Shown in pieces: positions 1-9,285 of a DNA stretch of 37,035 nt; the first letter of the stretch is position 1, and every line of letters starts with the position of its first letter. This DNA is from Planctomycetota bacterium (lineage in GTDB: Bacteria; Planctomycetota; Planctomycetia; Pirellulales; Thermoguttaceae): assembly GCA_030611515.1 (NCBI GenBank), contig JAUWPQ010000008.1:1-37035 (forward strand), written 5' to 3'. The position numbers and the translations under genes are program-made. The notes beneath the pieces were generated by a model. It had not been told where the DNA came from and searched no databases. It was given only the letters and a program-made list of their open reading frames with translations.

Positions 1-222
1 GTTGTCGAGCAGAAGAGAGTTGAGAAGAAACGCAAGGCGGCCTTCGAGGCTGCGAAGTGGCGAACCTGGAACGTCCCTGACGGTACGAAAGTTGAGATGA
101 AATACTGCGGGATGATCGGGGGCACGGTCATACTCACGAGACGAGATGGCTCGAAGCTGAAGATGCTGCTGTCAGACCTGTCGGTGGAAGACCGAGAATG
201 GATCGCGAAGCGATACAAGTAA
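1..222 (+). CDS. SHD1-like domain protein, 3' fragment
   Basis: The window opens inside a reading frame that ends with TAA at 220-222. The visible 73 residues begin with a charged Lys/Arg/Glu-rich stretch. They continue as a compact segment RTWNVPDGTKVEM, then GGTVILTRRDGSK, then LSVEDREWI. This pattern (R-x-W, G-x-x-V-E, a beta segment with R-x-DG, then L-S-x-x-D-x-E) matches the SHD1/SLA1-homology-1 fold that is common as a C-terminal module in planctomycete secreted or periplasmic proteins. The start, the N-terminal domains and any signal peptide lie outside the window, so the protein's function cannot be stated. The domain call is from pattern memory only. Confidence 0.6.
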   Translation, partial: VVEQKRVEKKRKAAFEAAKWRTWNVPDGTKVEMKYCGMIGGTVILTRRDGSKLKMLLSDLSVEDREWIAKRYK

Positions 223-402
223 CCGGACAGGAGATCGTACCCTGAAGGGGTTTCTTCCCAATAGATAGGTCACGGGAGGATAATATAGTATAATGATCGA
301 GAGTAATGATTTGACTGAGAGACAGGATCGGTTCGTGGTGGCCTATGCTACAAGTTTGACTGGTTAGGACCGGCGAATCAATAACTGTCGCTTTTCGACT
401 GG

Positions 403-484
403 GGGTGGCACGTCCCTGAGCGCAGCGAAGGGCGTGGTTTGGTCGTTCACCACGCCCTTCGCTGCGCTCAGGGACGTGCCACCC
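403..484. repeat. Perfect 36-bp inverted repeat (CCTGAGCGCAGCGAAG family)
   Basis: Positions 403-438 and 449-484 are perfect reverse complements separated by a 10-base loop, so the unit can form a very long hairpin. A half copy of the right arm recurs at 569-588. The core CCTGAGCGCAGCGAAG is also the core of the palindromes at 6205-6279 and 31251-31318, so this is a dispersed family. No T-tract follows, so it is not an obvious intrinsic terminator. The rest of 223-640 holds no gene that I can support. Confidence 0.9.
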
Positions 485-640
485 AAATTCGACAATTATT
501 TTTTCTCAGGCCCTTAACGCCTCAGCAGGTCACCAAGCGAAGGATATCGACGGTCAAAGAGATTATTCGCTCAGGGACGTGCCACCCTCCGACAGAGTCG
601 TTCCCGATAGGATATGGTATGATTCTTCGTAGGGAGCGAA

Positions 641-1744
641 ATGATGTCGGAACATAATGGTTTTGCCGTGCGGATCGCCAACGTGCAACATTCCTTCGGC
701 GAGGGGGAACTGGAAAAACAGGTCCTCTTCGACAACTACCTCGAAGTTGCGCGCGGCGAGATCGTCATCATGACCGGACCCTCCGGCTCGGGAAAGACCA
801 CGCTGCTGACCCTTATCGGAACGTTGCGGACCGTGCAAGATGGGAGCTTGAAGGTCTTGGGGCGGGAGTTGCGCGGGGCATCGCCGGGCGAGTTGATCTC
901 GCTGCGCCGTGAGTTGGGGTTCATATTTCAGGCACATAACCTCTTCGAGTCGTTGACCGCTCGGCAAAACGTCAAAATGGCGCTTGAGTTGTTCTCGACC
1001 GAGGGGCGTCGGAACGACGAGCGCAGCGCCGAGATGCTCACCCGCCTGGGACTGAGACAGCGCATCAACTACAAGCCCGGCTCACTCTCCGGCGGTCAGA
1101 AGCAGCGGGTGGCAATCGCCCGCGGTCTGGCCCACAAGCCGAAGCTCGTTCTGGCCGACGAACCGACCGCCGCGTTGGACGAGAAATCGGGCCGCGAAGT
1201 GGTCACCCTCTTTCAGGAATTGGTCAAGACCGACAACTGCACGATCATCATGGTCACTCACGACAACCGCATCCTCGACGTGGCCGACCGGATCGTCAAC
1301 CTGGTCGATGGACGGATCCGCTCGAACGTGCTGGTAAAGGAATCGGCGATGATCTGCGAGTTTTTGCAGGCCTGCCCGGTCTTCGGCCAACTGACCCCCA
1401 AGACCCTCGGCGAGACGGCCGACCGGATGACGCTCGAACGGTTTGCCGCCGGCGCGGTCGTAACCCGGCAGGGCGATCCGGGCGACAAGTTCTACGTGAT
1501 CCGTTCGGGCCGGGTAGACATCCTGGTCGATTCCGGCTCGGGGCAAAAATCAGTCGCCACGCTGGACAAGGGTGACTTCTTCGGCGAGGCGGCGCTGTTG
1601 ACCGGCGAACCGCGCAACGCAACCGTCGTGGCCCGGGAAGACCTGGAAGTCTACTCGTTGGGGAACGACGATTTCCAGGCCGTAATCCGCGCCAGCGCCA
1701 CGTTCGAGGAAGAGTTGCGCAAAGCACTGTTCGCCCGGCAGTAG
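641..1744 (+). CDS. ABC transporter ATPase (LolD/DevA/MacB-type) fused to a cyclic-nucleotide-binding domain
   Basis: Residues 1-230 form an ABC ATPase. They contain a Walker A GPSGSGKT (46-53), Q-loop Gln97, the signature LSGGQ (149-153), Walker B LVLADE (169-174) and H-loop His207. The general shape is that of the LolD/DevA/MacB class, which energises lipoprotein or macrolide-type export with a separate permease. Residues about 235-355 are a cNMP-binding (Crp-like) domain, with a typical G-D-x-x-D-x-F-Y-V-I-x-x-G-x-V run and F-F-G-E-A-A-L-L. The fusion suggests that transport could be gated by a nucleotide, which is inference. No permease gene is adjacent. Two ATGs lie in tandem; the AGGGAG at 631-636 is 4 bases from 641 and 7 from 644, so 644 may be the true start. 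Confidence 0.9.
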   Translation: MMSEHNGFAVRIANVQHSFGEGELEKQVLFDNYLEVARGEIVIMTGPSGSGKTTLLTLIGTLRTVQDGSLKVLGRELRGASPGELISLRRELGFIFQAHNLFESLTARQNVKMALELFSTEGRRNDERSAEMLTRLGLRQRINYKPGSLSGGQKQRVAIARGLAHKPKLVLADEPTAALDEKSGREVVTLFQELVKTDNCTIIMVTHDNRILDVADRIVNLVDGRIRSNVLVKESAMICEFLQACPVFGQLTPKTLGETADRMTLERFAAGAVVTRQGDPGDKFYVIRSGRVDILVDSGSGQKSVATLDKGDFFGEAALLTGEPRNATVVAREDLEVYSLGNDDFQAVIRASATFEEELRKALFARQ

Positions 1745-1764
1745 TCATTATCAATGATGCAATA

Positions 1765-1792
1765 ACGCCCCGCGACTGCGGTCGTGGGGCGT
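1765..1792. repeat. Short palindrome of the CGACTGCGGTCGCGGGG family
   Basis: ACGCCCCGCGACTGCGGTCG followed by TGGGGCGT is a near-perfect hairpin just 3' of the ABC gene. It has a short T run after it and may act as a terminator. The same sequence recurs at 3712-3739, 3763-3790, 9821-9846 and 16373-16400, so it belongs to a dispersed repeat family rather than being gene-specific. The remaining 1793-2095 interval shows no supportable gene. Confidence 0.8.
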
Positions 1793-2095
1793 TTCAAGAT
1801 AGACTTGCACAATATTGAGTGGACGCCGCTCGTTTATCCCGTCGCACACCCGTCTACTAGGTTACTCGGCACTGCCCGCGTAGAGTTGTACGACCGCGCA
1901 GAAAAACTGGATTCGGACTATTCACCACCTATCGCGTAGGTTATCATAAAGGTGGGTGGGACTCATCTATTCTCATTATTCCGGTCCATCTCGGACGGCG
2001 AAGGGCACCGTATTTTCACGGGAGGTGAAGTCGCTTTTGGCGTAACGGATTCCGCGGCATCGCATATCGACAGACACGCCTTTCGGGCAAAGGTG

Positions 2096-2102
2096 AAGGA
2101 GG
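2096..2102 (+). promoter_or_regulatory. Strong Shine-Dalgarno for the zinc-ribbon gene
   Basis: AAGGAGG lies 7 bases before the ATG at 2110. It is one of the few consensus ribosome binding sites in this window and fixes that start. Confidence 0.8.
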
Positions 2103-2109
2103 CAATCCG

Positions 2110-2475
2110 ATGTCGATTGAGTGCGTGTGTAGGAACGGGCACGTTTTGCACGTCAAGGATTCGCTTGCCGGCGTTGTGGGGCTTTGCCCCACGTGCCGGA
2201 CTCAAGTGAGAGTTCCTCGGCCGCAACCGAAGCATGCGAACATGTCGGAGGACGCGATCCTTCATATTCTGGGGGATCACGCGCCACCCCCCCGCCAGGA
2301 CTCTGTCGAGGACACGGCCGAAAGCTTCAATGTGTTCTCAGATACCTCGCTGTCGGGGATTCACCGGCGGGGGACGCCGAAAAAGTGTTGCGACCGATGC
2401 AACCAGGAGGTCTCGGCCGATTCCCATATCTGCCCACATTGCCACACCTACATCGCCAGCCTGAAAGACTTTTAG
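2110..2475 (+). CDS. Small double zinc-ribbon protein, function unknown
   Basis: The 121-residue protein carries Cys/His clusters at both ends. The N-terminal set is Cys5, Cys7, His11, Cys26 and Cys29 (ECVCRNGH ... CPTC). The C-terminal set is Cys93/94, Cys97, Cys108 and Cys111 (CCDRC ... CPHC). The two sets are joined by an acidic, probably disordered linker. Similar small zinc-ribbon proteins are frequent in planctomycetes, but no role is established. The start is set by a strong AAGGAGG at 2096-2102, 7 bases before the ATG. The last five codons and stop are duplicated downstream, at 2583-2624. Confidence 0.75.
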   Translation: MSIECVCRNGHVLHVKDSLAGVVGLCPTCRTQVRVPRPQPKHANMSEDAILHILGDHAPPPRQDSVEDTAESFNVFSDTSLSGIHRRGTPKKCCDRCNQEVSADSHICPHCHTYIASLKDF

Positions 2476-2624
2476 TATACTTAGTTTCTGTTGCGGAAAA
2501 GCTTGCGTAGTCAAGCGAAGCGTAGCCCCACCATGATTTCCCCGCTGTTGGTGGGGCTTTCCGCAACAAAAACTACTTACAGTACATCACCAGCCCGAAA
2601 AACTTTTAGTATACTTACAGTACA
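2449..2624. repeat. 38-bp tandem duplication of the zinc-ribbon gene tail, split by a MITE
   Basis: The segment starting TACATCGCCAGC at 2449 and ending at TACTTA (2483) continues at 2580-2586 (CAGTACA) once the inserted element is removed. A second copy, 2583-2624, has the same sequence uninterrupted with three substitutions. The copied part covers the last codons and stop of the upstream gene. The second copy therefore preserves the pre-insertion site. Confidence 0.85.
2484..2573. mobile_element. MITE, 90 bp, with 13-bp terminal inverted repeats and 6-bp target duplication
   Basis: The left end is GTTTCTGTTGCGG (2484-2496). The right end is CCGCAACAAAAAC (2561-2573), its reverse complement with one mismatch. 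TACTTA flanks both sides (2478-2483 and 2574-2579). The interior contains a hairpin (AGCCCCACCA ... TGGTGGGGCT) and has no coding capacity. The same ends occur on the 215-bp element at 21849-22063, and both share an internal TCAAGCGAAGCG. The intact duplicate at 2583-2624 shows a single TACTTA, as expected for an empty site. Confidence 0.85.
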
Positions 2625-2733
2625 GACGTGGCCGGTAGTCAATCTCCGGGCGGCCGGTTTTCGGTACGACCAACGGTCGCGTTTTTTTTCGGACACACGC
2701 GAGGAGCGACTTTCTCGGCGGCGCGAATTAAGG

Positions 2734-3681
2734 ATGATTGAATCAACCATATCGGTCGTCAATTCCCAGTCGCTGCTGGCGCTCTTCGGCGAGTGCGATC
2801 AGCACTTGCGGCGAATCCGCGACTCGCTGGGCGTGAGCATCACTGCCCGCGACGGCCGGATACACGTCGCCGGCCCCGAACCGGCGGTTGTCCAGGCCAC
2901 CAAGGTTCTCGAACAGCTCCAGCTCTGCGCCAATCGTCACAACACGGTCTCGGCCGACGACGTCAGCCGTGTATTGACCGGCGTGCGGAACGGCCAGACG
3001 TTAAACGGTTCGGCGCCGATCGACGTCTTTCGCACGGGCAAGCAGATCCGGTCGCGGACGCCCGGCCAAGCGGAATACATCGATGCCATCCGACGCAACG
3101 ACATCGTGTTGTGCTACGGACCGGCCGGGACGGGCAAGACCTACCTGGCCGTGGCCACTGCCGTCGCCGCCTTGAAGCGGCAGGAGATTCGCAAGATCGT
3201 GTTGGTCCGGCCCGCGGTGGAGGCCGGCGAAAGCCTCGGTTTTCTGCCGGGTGACTTGCAGGCCAAGATCAATCCGTATCTCCGGCCGTTGACCGACGCG
3301 CTGCACGAAATGATGGATCACGACCTGATCCGCGACTACACGGAGGCCGACTTGATCGAGGTGATTCCGCTGGCCTACATGCGCGGGCGGACGCTGAACG
3401 AGGCCTTCATCATCCTCGACGAGGCACAGAACACGACCGTCTCGCAGATGAAGATGTTTTTGACGCGGATGGGGACCGGCTCGAAAATCGTCGTTTCCGG
3501 CGACGTGACGCAGATCGACCTACCGCCGAGGGCGCGGAGCGGGTTGGTCGACGCCCTCTCGCGGTTCCGCGGGATCGAAGGCATCGCCTCGGTAAAGCTC
3601 ACCACCGCCGACATCGTCCGCCACCGCCTGGTCCAAATGATTGTTGACGCCTATCAGGAACGTCCGAAAAAACGCCGCTAA
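2734..3681 (+). CDS. phoH: PhoH family ATPase
   Basis: PhoH-like P-loop ATPases are cytoplasmic and often sit beside ybeY; they are linked to RNA metabolism, but the exact activity is unsettled. Residues 1-90 are the usual N-terminal KH-like region. Walker A GPAGTGKT is at 129-136. Walker B is FIILDEAQN, followed by the conserved S-G-D-x-x-Q-x-D-L segment. I chose ATG 2734 (315 residues, MIESTIS...) because homologues begin in this manner and because the frame upstream of it runs through the MITE and tandem duplicate. AAGG touches the ATG directly, so the ribosome binding site is poor; GAGGAG at 2701-2706 is far upstream. Downstream order phoH-pgpH-ybeY-recO resembles the Bacillus arrangement. 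Confidence 0.93.
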   Translation: MIESTISVVNSQSLLALFGECDQHLRRIRDSLGVSITARDGRIHVAGPEPAVVQATKVLEQLQLCANRHNTVSADDVSRVLTGVRNGQTLNGSAPIDVFRTGKQIRSRTPGQAEYIDAIRRNDIVLCYGPAGTGKTYLAVATAVAALKRQEIRKIVLVRPAVEAGESLGFLPGDLQAKINPYLRPLTDALHEMMDHDLIRDYTEADLIEVIPLAYMRGRTLNEAFIILDEAQNTTVSQMKMFLTRMGTGSKIVVSGDVTQIDLPPRARSGLVDALSRFRGIEGIASVKLTTADIVRHRLVQMIVDAYQERPKKRR

Positions 3682-3711
3682 TGAACCTCGGGAATCCACT
3701 GCAAGAATCAA

Positions 3712-3790
3712 TAAACGCCCTGCGACTGCGGTCGCGGGGATGTGAAAATACCGCAATTCTCCCCCCGCGACCGCAGTCGCGGGGCGTTTA
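3712..3790. repeat. Pair of inverted copies of the CGACTGCGGTCGCGGGG palindrome
   Basis: The 28-base arms 3712-3739 and 3763-3790 are reverse complements with one mismatch. Each arm also contains its own small palindrome (CGACTGCGGTCG or CGACCGCAGTCG). The pair lies between phoH and the HD hydrolase gene and could form either one long hairpin or two short ones. It belongs to the same family as 1765-1792, 9821-9846 and 16373-16400. Confidence 0.9.
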
Positions 3791-3844
3791 ATGAAACATT
3801 GACATTCAGATGCTCAATAAAAGTTAACAGACTAATATCAGATC

Positions 3845-6127
3845 ATGTCGTTTGGTTTCCGAAAGAGCAAGCGCTTCGAGCACGTGGCGTCGTTGGAGTT
3901 GCCGCCTGGGCAATGGGAACGTGCGTGGAACAATCTGCGCCGCCGAGACGTGCTGGGGCGGATCGCTTTGGCGCTGCTGGCCGCCGCCACCATCTGCACC
4001 GTCATCCGCGGTTGGGATCCACCCGATCCGCGTTTTATTTTCCGCGCCGGCTATACCCCGCCGCGCGACATAGTAACCACCGTTCCCTTCACCAAGGCGA
4101 ACCTGATTGCCACGCAAGCCGCCCGCGAGCGGGCGCGCGATCAGGCCCTATACGTTTACAAGCAGGACGCTGAGCCGCTGGTCCAGCTTCGGGCGCAGTT
4201 GCGGAACACGCTGGCCGAACTGACCGCCGCGGCGTCGTTGGACGAGCTGGGCCCAAAAATCTGGAAAGAGTTCCAGCCGTCGGCGGCCGAAGGGGCCGCA
4301 ACGCCTTCGGTCGAGGAGCAAAAGGAGCAGTTTCTCAAGTTCCGCGCGGCTTTTACTCCCCAAGAAACGCTCGACGGCGTTGAGAAGGCGATCGCCGAGG
4401 TTTTCGCGCCCTTCGAGGAGCACGGTTTGCTCGACAAGCTCGACCAAAGCCACGGCCCCGGCAACCAGGAAGAAATCGTCGTCTATCCCGAGGGCTATCC
4501 CAAATCGCGGCTGGTGATTCAGGTCGGCGACGTATTGATCGGCGACGGTACGGCTATCCGCGACGCCCTGCGCAGGCGCGACGAGCTTTCGGAGGTGGCC
4601 GACCGTTTGTTCGCCTGGCTCTTGCCGAAACTGAAACCCACGCTCAGCGTCGACGATGCGCTGACCAAGCAAAACATGGCCAAAGCCGAGGCGGACGTCG
4701 CCGAAGTGCTGATCGAATACTCGGCCGGTCAAACGTTGGCCAAGGCCGGTCAGGCGTTGAACAAGGACCAGATCGATCTGCTGGGTCTGGAATACGTGGC
4801 GGCAATGGCCCGTCGGCACGCCGGGCACGTTGGTCAAATGGCCGCCCGCGCCCTTGCCGTGACGGGTCTGATCTTCGCCGCCCTGGTGCTCTGCGGCATC
4901 TACATGCGCTATCGCCAGCGCGGCCCGTTGGCCAGCCTGACCCGGTTGCTCGTGCTGCTGTCGCTGGCCGTCGCCGCCGTGGCGTTGGCCCGCTGGCTCG
5001 CGGCCGATCCCTGGCACGGCGAGCTTGTCCCCGTGCTGCTGTTCGGCATGACGATGGCCATCGTCTATCGGCAAGCGCTTGCACTGTTGCTTTCGGGCGT
5101 GGTGGCAATCGTCGTCGTGCTGGCCGTCGGACAGGGCTTGCAGGAGTTCTTCCTGCTGATGGGCGTGTCCGCCGCCGCCATACTAAACATGGGACACATC
5201 CGCAGCCAAAGCAAGTTGATCTACGTCGGTATGTTCGCCGGCGCCGTGGCCGTGATGATGCAACTGGGCATGGGCATGATCGACAACCAGCCGATCAACT
5301 TGACGCTGTTGAAGAACGCCATGATCGGAGGACTATGGGCCTTGGCTGCGGGCTTCATCATGCTCGGACTGCTACCCTTCGTCGAGCGCCTGTTCGGAGT
5401 ATTGACCGACCTAAGCCTGTTGAAACTAGGCGACATCGCCCATCCCTTGCTTCAGGAACTCGTCCGCCGGGCACCGAGCACCTACAACCATTCGATCACC
5501 GTTGGTTCGATCGCCGAGGCCGCCGCCGAGAGCATCCAAGCCCGAGGGTTGCTGGTCCGCGTGGGCGCCTATTTCCACGACATCGGCAAGATGCTCAAGC
5601 CGGACTATTTCGTCGAGAACCAGGGGTCCGAGGAGAACCGTCACGAGACGTTGGCCCCCGCCATGAGCACCCTGGTGATTATCGCGCACATCAAGGACGG
5701 CGCCGACCTGGCGCGTCAACATCGCCTCCCGCAACCGATCATCGACCTGATAGCCCAGCATCACGGCACCACGCGGGTAGAGTTCTTCTACGACCGCGCC
5801 ACCGAACGACAGCAGGCGGACCCCAACGGCGGCGAGGTCGACGAGAACACGTACCGTTACCCCGGCCCAAGGCCGCAAACCAAGGAAGCCGCGGTCCTGA
5901 TGTTGGCCGACGCCGTGGAAAGCGCCAGCCGGTCGCTGGTCGATCCCGCCCCGGCGCGGATCGAGGGCCTCGTCCGCGAAATCGCCGAACAACGCCTGCA
6001 CGGCGGACAATTCGACGAAAGCGGATTGACCTTGCGGGAACTACGAACCATCGAAAAAAGCCTGGCCATGTCGCTCACTTCGATCTACCACGGACGGATC
6101 AAGTACCCCGAGCCGAAAATGGCGTGA
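3845..6127 (+). CDS. 7TM HD-domain phosphohydrolase, PgpH/YqfF type (putative c-di-AMP phosphodiesterase)
   Basis: The 760-residue membrane protein has the three-part plan of PgpH/YqfF. There is one TM helix near 40-58, a large extracytoplasmic 7TMR-HDED-like domain to about 330, a cluster of seven hydrophobic helices (about 335-520) and a cytoplasmic HD domain. HD residues visible are His549 (YNHS), His578-Asp579 (HDIGK), a later IIAH, QHHGT and Asp in MLADAVE. PgpH of Listeria hydrolyses cyclic di-AMP; that substrate here is inference from family and synteny. No clear Shine-Dalgarno precedes ATG 3845. A repeat-filled gap of about 160 bases separates it from phoH, and ybeY follows after another repeat cluster. 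Confidence 0.9.
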   Translation: MSFGFRKSKRFEHVASLELPPGQWERAWNNLRRRDVLGRIALALLAAATICTVIRGWDPPDPRFIFRAGYTPPRDIVTTVPFTKANLIATQAARERARDQALYVYKQDAEPLVQLRAQLRNTLAELTAAASLDELGPKIWKEFQPSAAEGAATPSVEEQKEQFLKFRAAFTPQETLDGVEKAIAEVFAPFEEHGLLDKLDQSHGPGNQEEIVVYPEGYPKSRLVIQVGDVLIGDGTAIRDALRRRDELSEVADRLFAWLLPKLKPTLSVDDALTKQNMAKAEADVAEVLIEYSAGQTLAKAGQALNKDQIDLLGLEYVAAMARRHAGHVGQMAARALAVTGLIFAALVLCGIYMRYRQRGPLASLTRLLVLLSLAVAAVALARWLAADPWHGELVPVLLFGMTMAIVYRQALALLLSGVVAIVVVLAVGQGLQEFFLLMGVSAAAILNMGHIRSQSKLIYVGMFAGAVAVMMQLGMGMIDNQPINLTLLKNAMIGGLWALAAGFIMLGLLPFVERLFGVLTDLSLLKLGDIAHPLLQELVRRAPSTYNHSITVGSIAEAAAESIQARGLLVRVGAYFHDIGKMLKPDYFVENQGSEENRHETLAPAMSTLVIIAHIKDGADLARQHRLPQPIIDLIAQHHGTTRVEFFYDRATERQQADPNGGEVDENTYRYPGPRPQTKEAAVLMLADAVESASRSLVDPAPARIEGLVREIAEQRLHGGQFDESGLTLRELRTIEKSLAMSLTSIYHGRIKYPEPKMA

Positions 6128-6130
6128 AAG

Positions 6131-6380
6131 AAGTGGGTAGTGAGTAGTGGGTAGTGAGTAGTGGGTAGTGGATAGTGGGAAACGCAGCCGTATACGGGGC
6201 GATAGTCATCCTGAGCGCAGCGAAGGATCTCGGATGAAGGTGCGTTGCGGGCGAGATCCTTCGCTGCGCTCAGGATGACAGGTTTTCTATTGGCCCGTGA
6301 ACGGCTACGTCTCTCACCACCCACTACTCACTATCCACTATCCACTACTCACTGTCCACTATCCACTATCCACTACTCCC
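6131..6380. repeat. Nested inverted structure: minisatellite arms around a 28-bp palindrome
   Basis: The left arm (about 6135-6179) is an array of GTGGGTAGTGAGTA-like units. The right arm (about 6312-6379) is an array of the reverse complement (TACTCACTATCCAC-like). Between them 6205-6232 and 6252-6279 are perfect 28-base inverted arms with the CCTGAGCGCAGCGAAGGATCT core. The whole cluster fills the gap between the HD hydrolase and ybeY and abuts the ybeY start. A single-arm array of the same TAGTGGATAGTGGG unit occurs at 9786-9816. Confidence 0.9.
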
Positions 6381-6806
6381 TTGATCTCAATCACCAACCG
6401 TCAGAAATACGTTCCGATCGACCGACGGCGGATGCGTCGGGCCGTTCAGGCCATCGTTCGAGAGGCGGGTATACCCGACGCGCAGATCAGCGTGGCCGTG
6501 GTTGACGACCGGACCATCGCCGCGCTGCACCAAGAGTTTCTCGACGACCCCGAGCCGACCGACGTGCTGAGCTTCGTGCTGGAACGTTCGCCGCAACACC
6601 TCGAGGGCGAGGTGGTCGTCAGCGCCGAGACCGCCGCGGCCAATGCCCCACGATACGGCAATGCACCCGAGGACGAATTGCTGCTGTATGCAATCCACGG
6701 CACCCTGCATCTGGTCGGATACGACGACACCACGCCGCGCAAACGGGCAGTCATGCGTAAACGTGAAACGCAATATCTCAATCACTTTAGAAGCGTAACG
6801 GAATGA
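6381..6806 (+). CDS. ybeY: YbeY endoribonuclease / rRNA maturation factor
   Basis: YbeY is a zinc-dependent endoribonuclease involved in 16S rRNA 3' maturation and ribosome quality control. I place the start at TTG 6381 (141 residues, MISITNRQKY...), because the ATG-containing frame further upstream is only translated minisatellite (SHHPLLTIHYPL...). The metal motif is HGTLHLVGYDD. His106 and His110 match the first two ligands of H-x3-H-x5-H, but the third position, 116, is Asp. Upstream ExxDVLSF (about 58-65) matches the family (P-T-D-V-L-S-F). It sits between pgpH and recO as expected. Confidence 0.9.
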   Translation: MISITNRQKYVPIDRRRMRRAVQAIVREAGIPDAQISVAVVDDRTIAALHQEFLDDPEPTDVLSFVLERSPQHLEGEVVVSAETAAANAPRYGNAPEDELLLYAIHGTLHLVGYDDTTPRKRAVMRKRETQYLNHFRSVTE

Positions 6807-6840
6807 CGAATTTCGACCTTCGACATTCTCCCTTCCCGCA

Positions 6841-7596
6841 ATGACCTCTGAAAAATCCACCGCCATCGTTATACGGACCGTCGAGTTCAGCGAGACGAGC
6901 CTCGTGGTTACGCTTTTTACCCGCGAGTTCGGCAAGATAGGGGCTTTGGCGAAGGGTGCAAGACGACTCAAAGGCCCTTTCGAGTCTGCTCTTGACCTGC
7001 TTGCCCTCTGTCGAATAGTCTTCCTCCACAAATCGTCGGACAGCCTCGATTTACTGACCGAAGCGAAGCTCCTGCGGCGGTTTCGGCCGGCCGGCCGGGA
7101 ACTCGCCGGGCTGTACGCCGGTTATTACGTCGCCGAGTTGCTCAATGGATTGACCGACGAGGACGACCCTCATCCTGAACTGTTTGATTTGGCCGATCGG
7201 ACCCTCGCGGCGCTCGCCGCCGGAGAGCCGGTCGCCAAATGGGTGGCGCGTTTTGAGTTGATAGCGTTGAGGCTCCTGGGCCATGCCCCGGCATTGGACA
7301 ACTGTGTCGAGTGCGGCGCGGCGGTGGCGCTGACGGGTCGGGTGGCTTTCGGACAACTCGACGGTGGCGTGTTGTGCAATAAGTGTCGCGCGGGAAAGAA
7401 ACAGGTGGTATTGGTCAGTGCGGGTGTGTTGCGGGCAATGGCGCAATTGGCCGACCCGAATAAGGACGTCTGGCGTAGAATGGAGATCGACCCGCGAAGT
7501 TTCGGAGAGCTGCGCGGCTTGTTAAACCAGTATTTTACGCATTTAATGGGCCGGAAGCCCAAAATGCACCAATATCTCGGGATACTGGGAAATTGA
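6841..7596 (+). CDS. recO: DNA repair protein RecO
   Basis: RecO works with RecR to load RecA on SSB-coated single-stranded DNA during gap repair. The 251-residue length is normal. The N-terminal OB-fold begins with the family-typical T-x-x-I-V-I-R-T-V-E-F-x-E-T-S and T-x-x-x-G-K-x-x-x-x-A-K-G-A-R-R. A zinc-finger is formed by Cys155, Cys158, Cys179 and Cys182 (CVEC ... CNKC). The ATG at 6841 lies 34 bases after the ybeY stop, consistent with an operon. Confidence 0.93.
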   Translation: MTSEKSTAIVIRTVEFSETSLVVTLFTREFGKIGALAKGARRLKGPFESALDLLALCRIVFLHKSSDSLDLLTEAKLLRRFRPAGRELAGLYAGYYVAELLNGLTDEDDPHPELFDLADRTLAALAAGEPVAKWVARFELIALRLLGHAPALDNCVECGAAVALTGRVAFGQLDGGVLCNKCRAGKKQVVLVSAGVLRAMAQLADPNKDVWRRMEIDPRSFGELRGLLNQYFTHLMGRKPKMHQYLGILGN

Positions 7597-7609
7597 AAGA
7601 GCAGTAGCA

Positions 7610-7667
7610 GTAGGGTGCGTCCGTGACGCACCGAGCAGAATTTTGGTGCGTCGCGGACGCACCCTAC
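7610..7667. repeat. Inverted repeat GTAGGGTGCGTCCG...
   Basis: Arms 7610-7632 and 7645-7667 are reverse complements with one mismatch, separated by 12 bases. The element fills most of the gap between recO and the BamD-like gene. There is no T-tract on either side that would make a standard terminator. Confidence 0.88.
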
Positions 7668-7687
7668 CCGGACAAGGAAGTCCAACC

Positions 7688-9196
<1,509 letters not shown>

Positions 9197-9214
9197 GCGT
9201 GAAAACGAATCCCT

Positions 9215-9285
9215 GTAGGAGGCGTCTCCAGACGCCGATTGTCATGGCCGGAACTCGCCCATCGGCGACGGGAGTCGCCTCCTAC
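9215..9285. repeat. Paired hairpins with compensatory changes at the lptE start
   Basis: Arms 9215-9239 and 9261-9285 are reverse complements at 22 of 25 positions (GTAGGAGGCG ...). Each arm also folds on itself: GGCGTCT-CC-AGACGCC on the left and GGCGAC-GGGA-GTCGCC on the right. The differences between arms preserve each arm's own stem. The lptE start codon lies between the arms and the first codons come from the right arm. Confidence 0.85.

Noticed and set aside
439..657. Short open frame across the palindrome at 403-484
   Set aside because: It is translated repeat DNA and overlaps the start of the ABC ATPase gene.
2484..2573. Simple Rho-independent terminator of the zinc-ribbon gene
   Set aside because: The hairpin exists, but the terminal repeats and target duplication show it is part of an inserted element.
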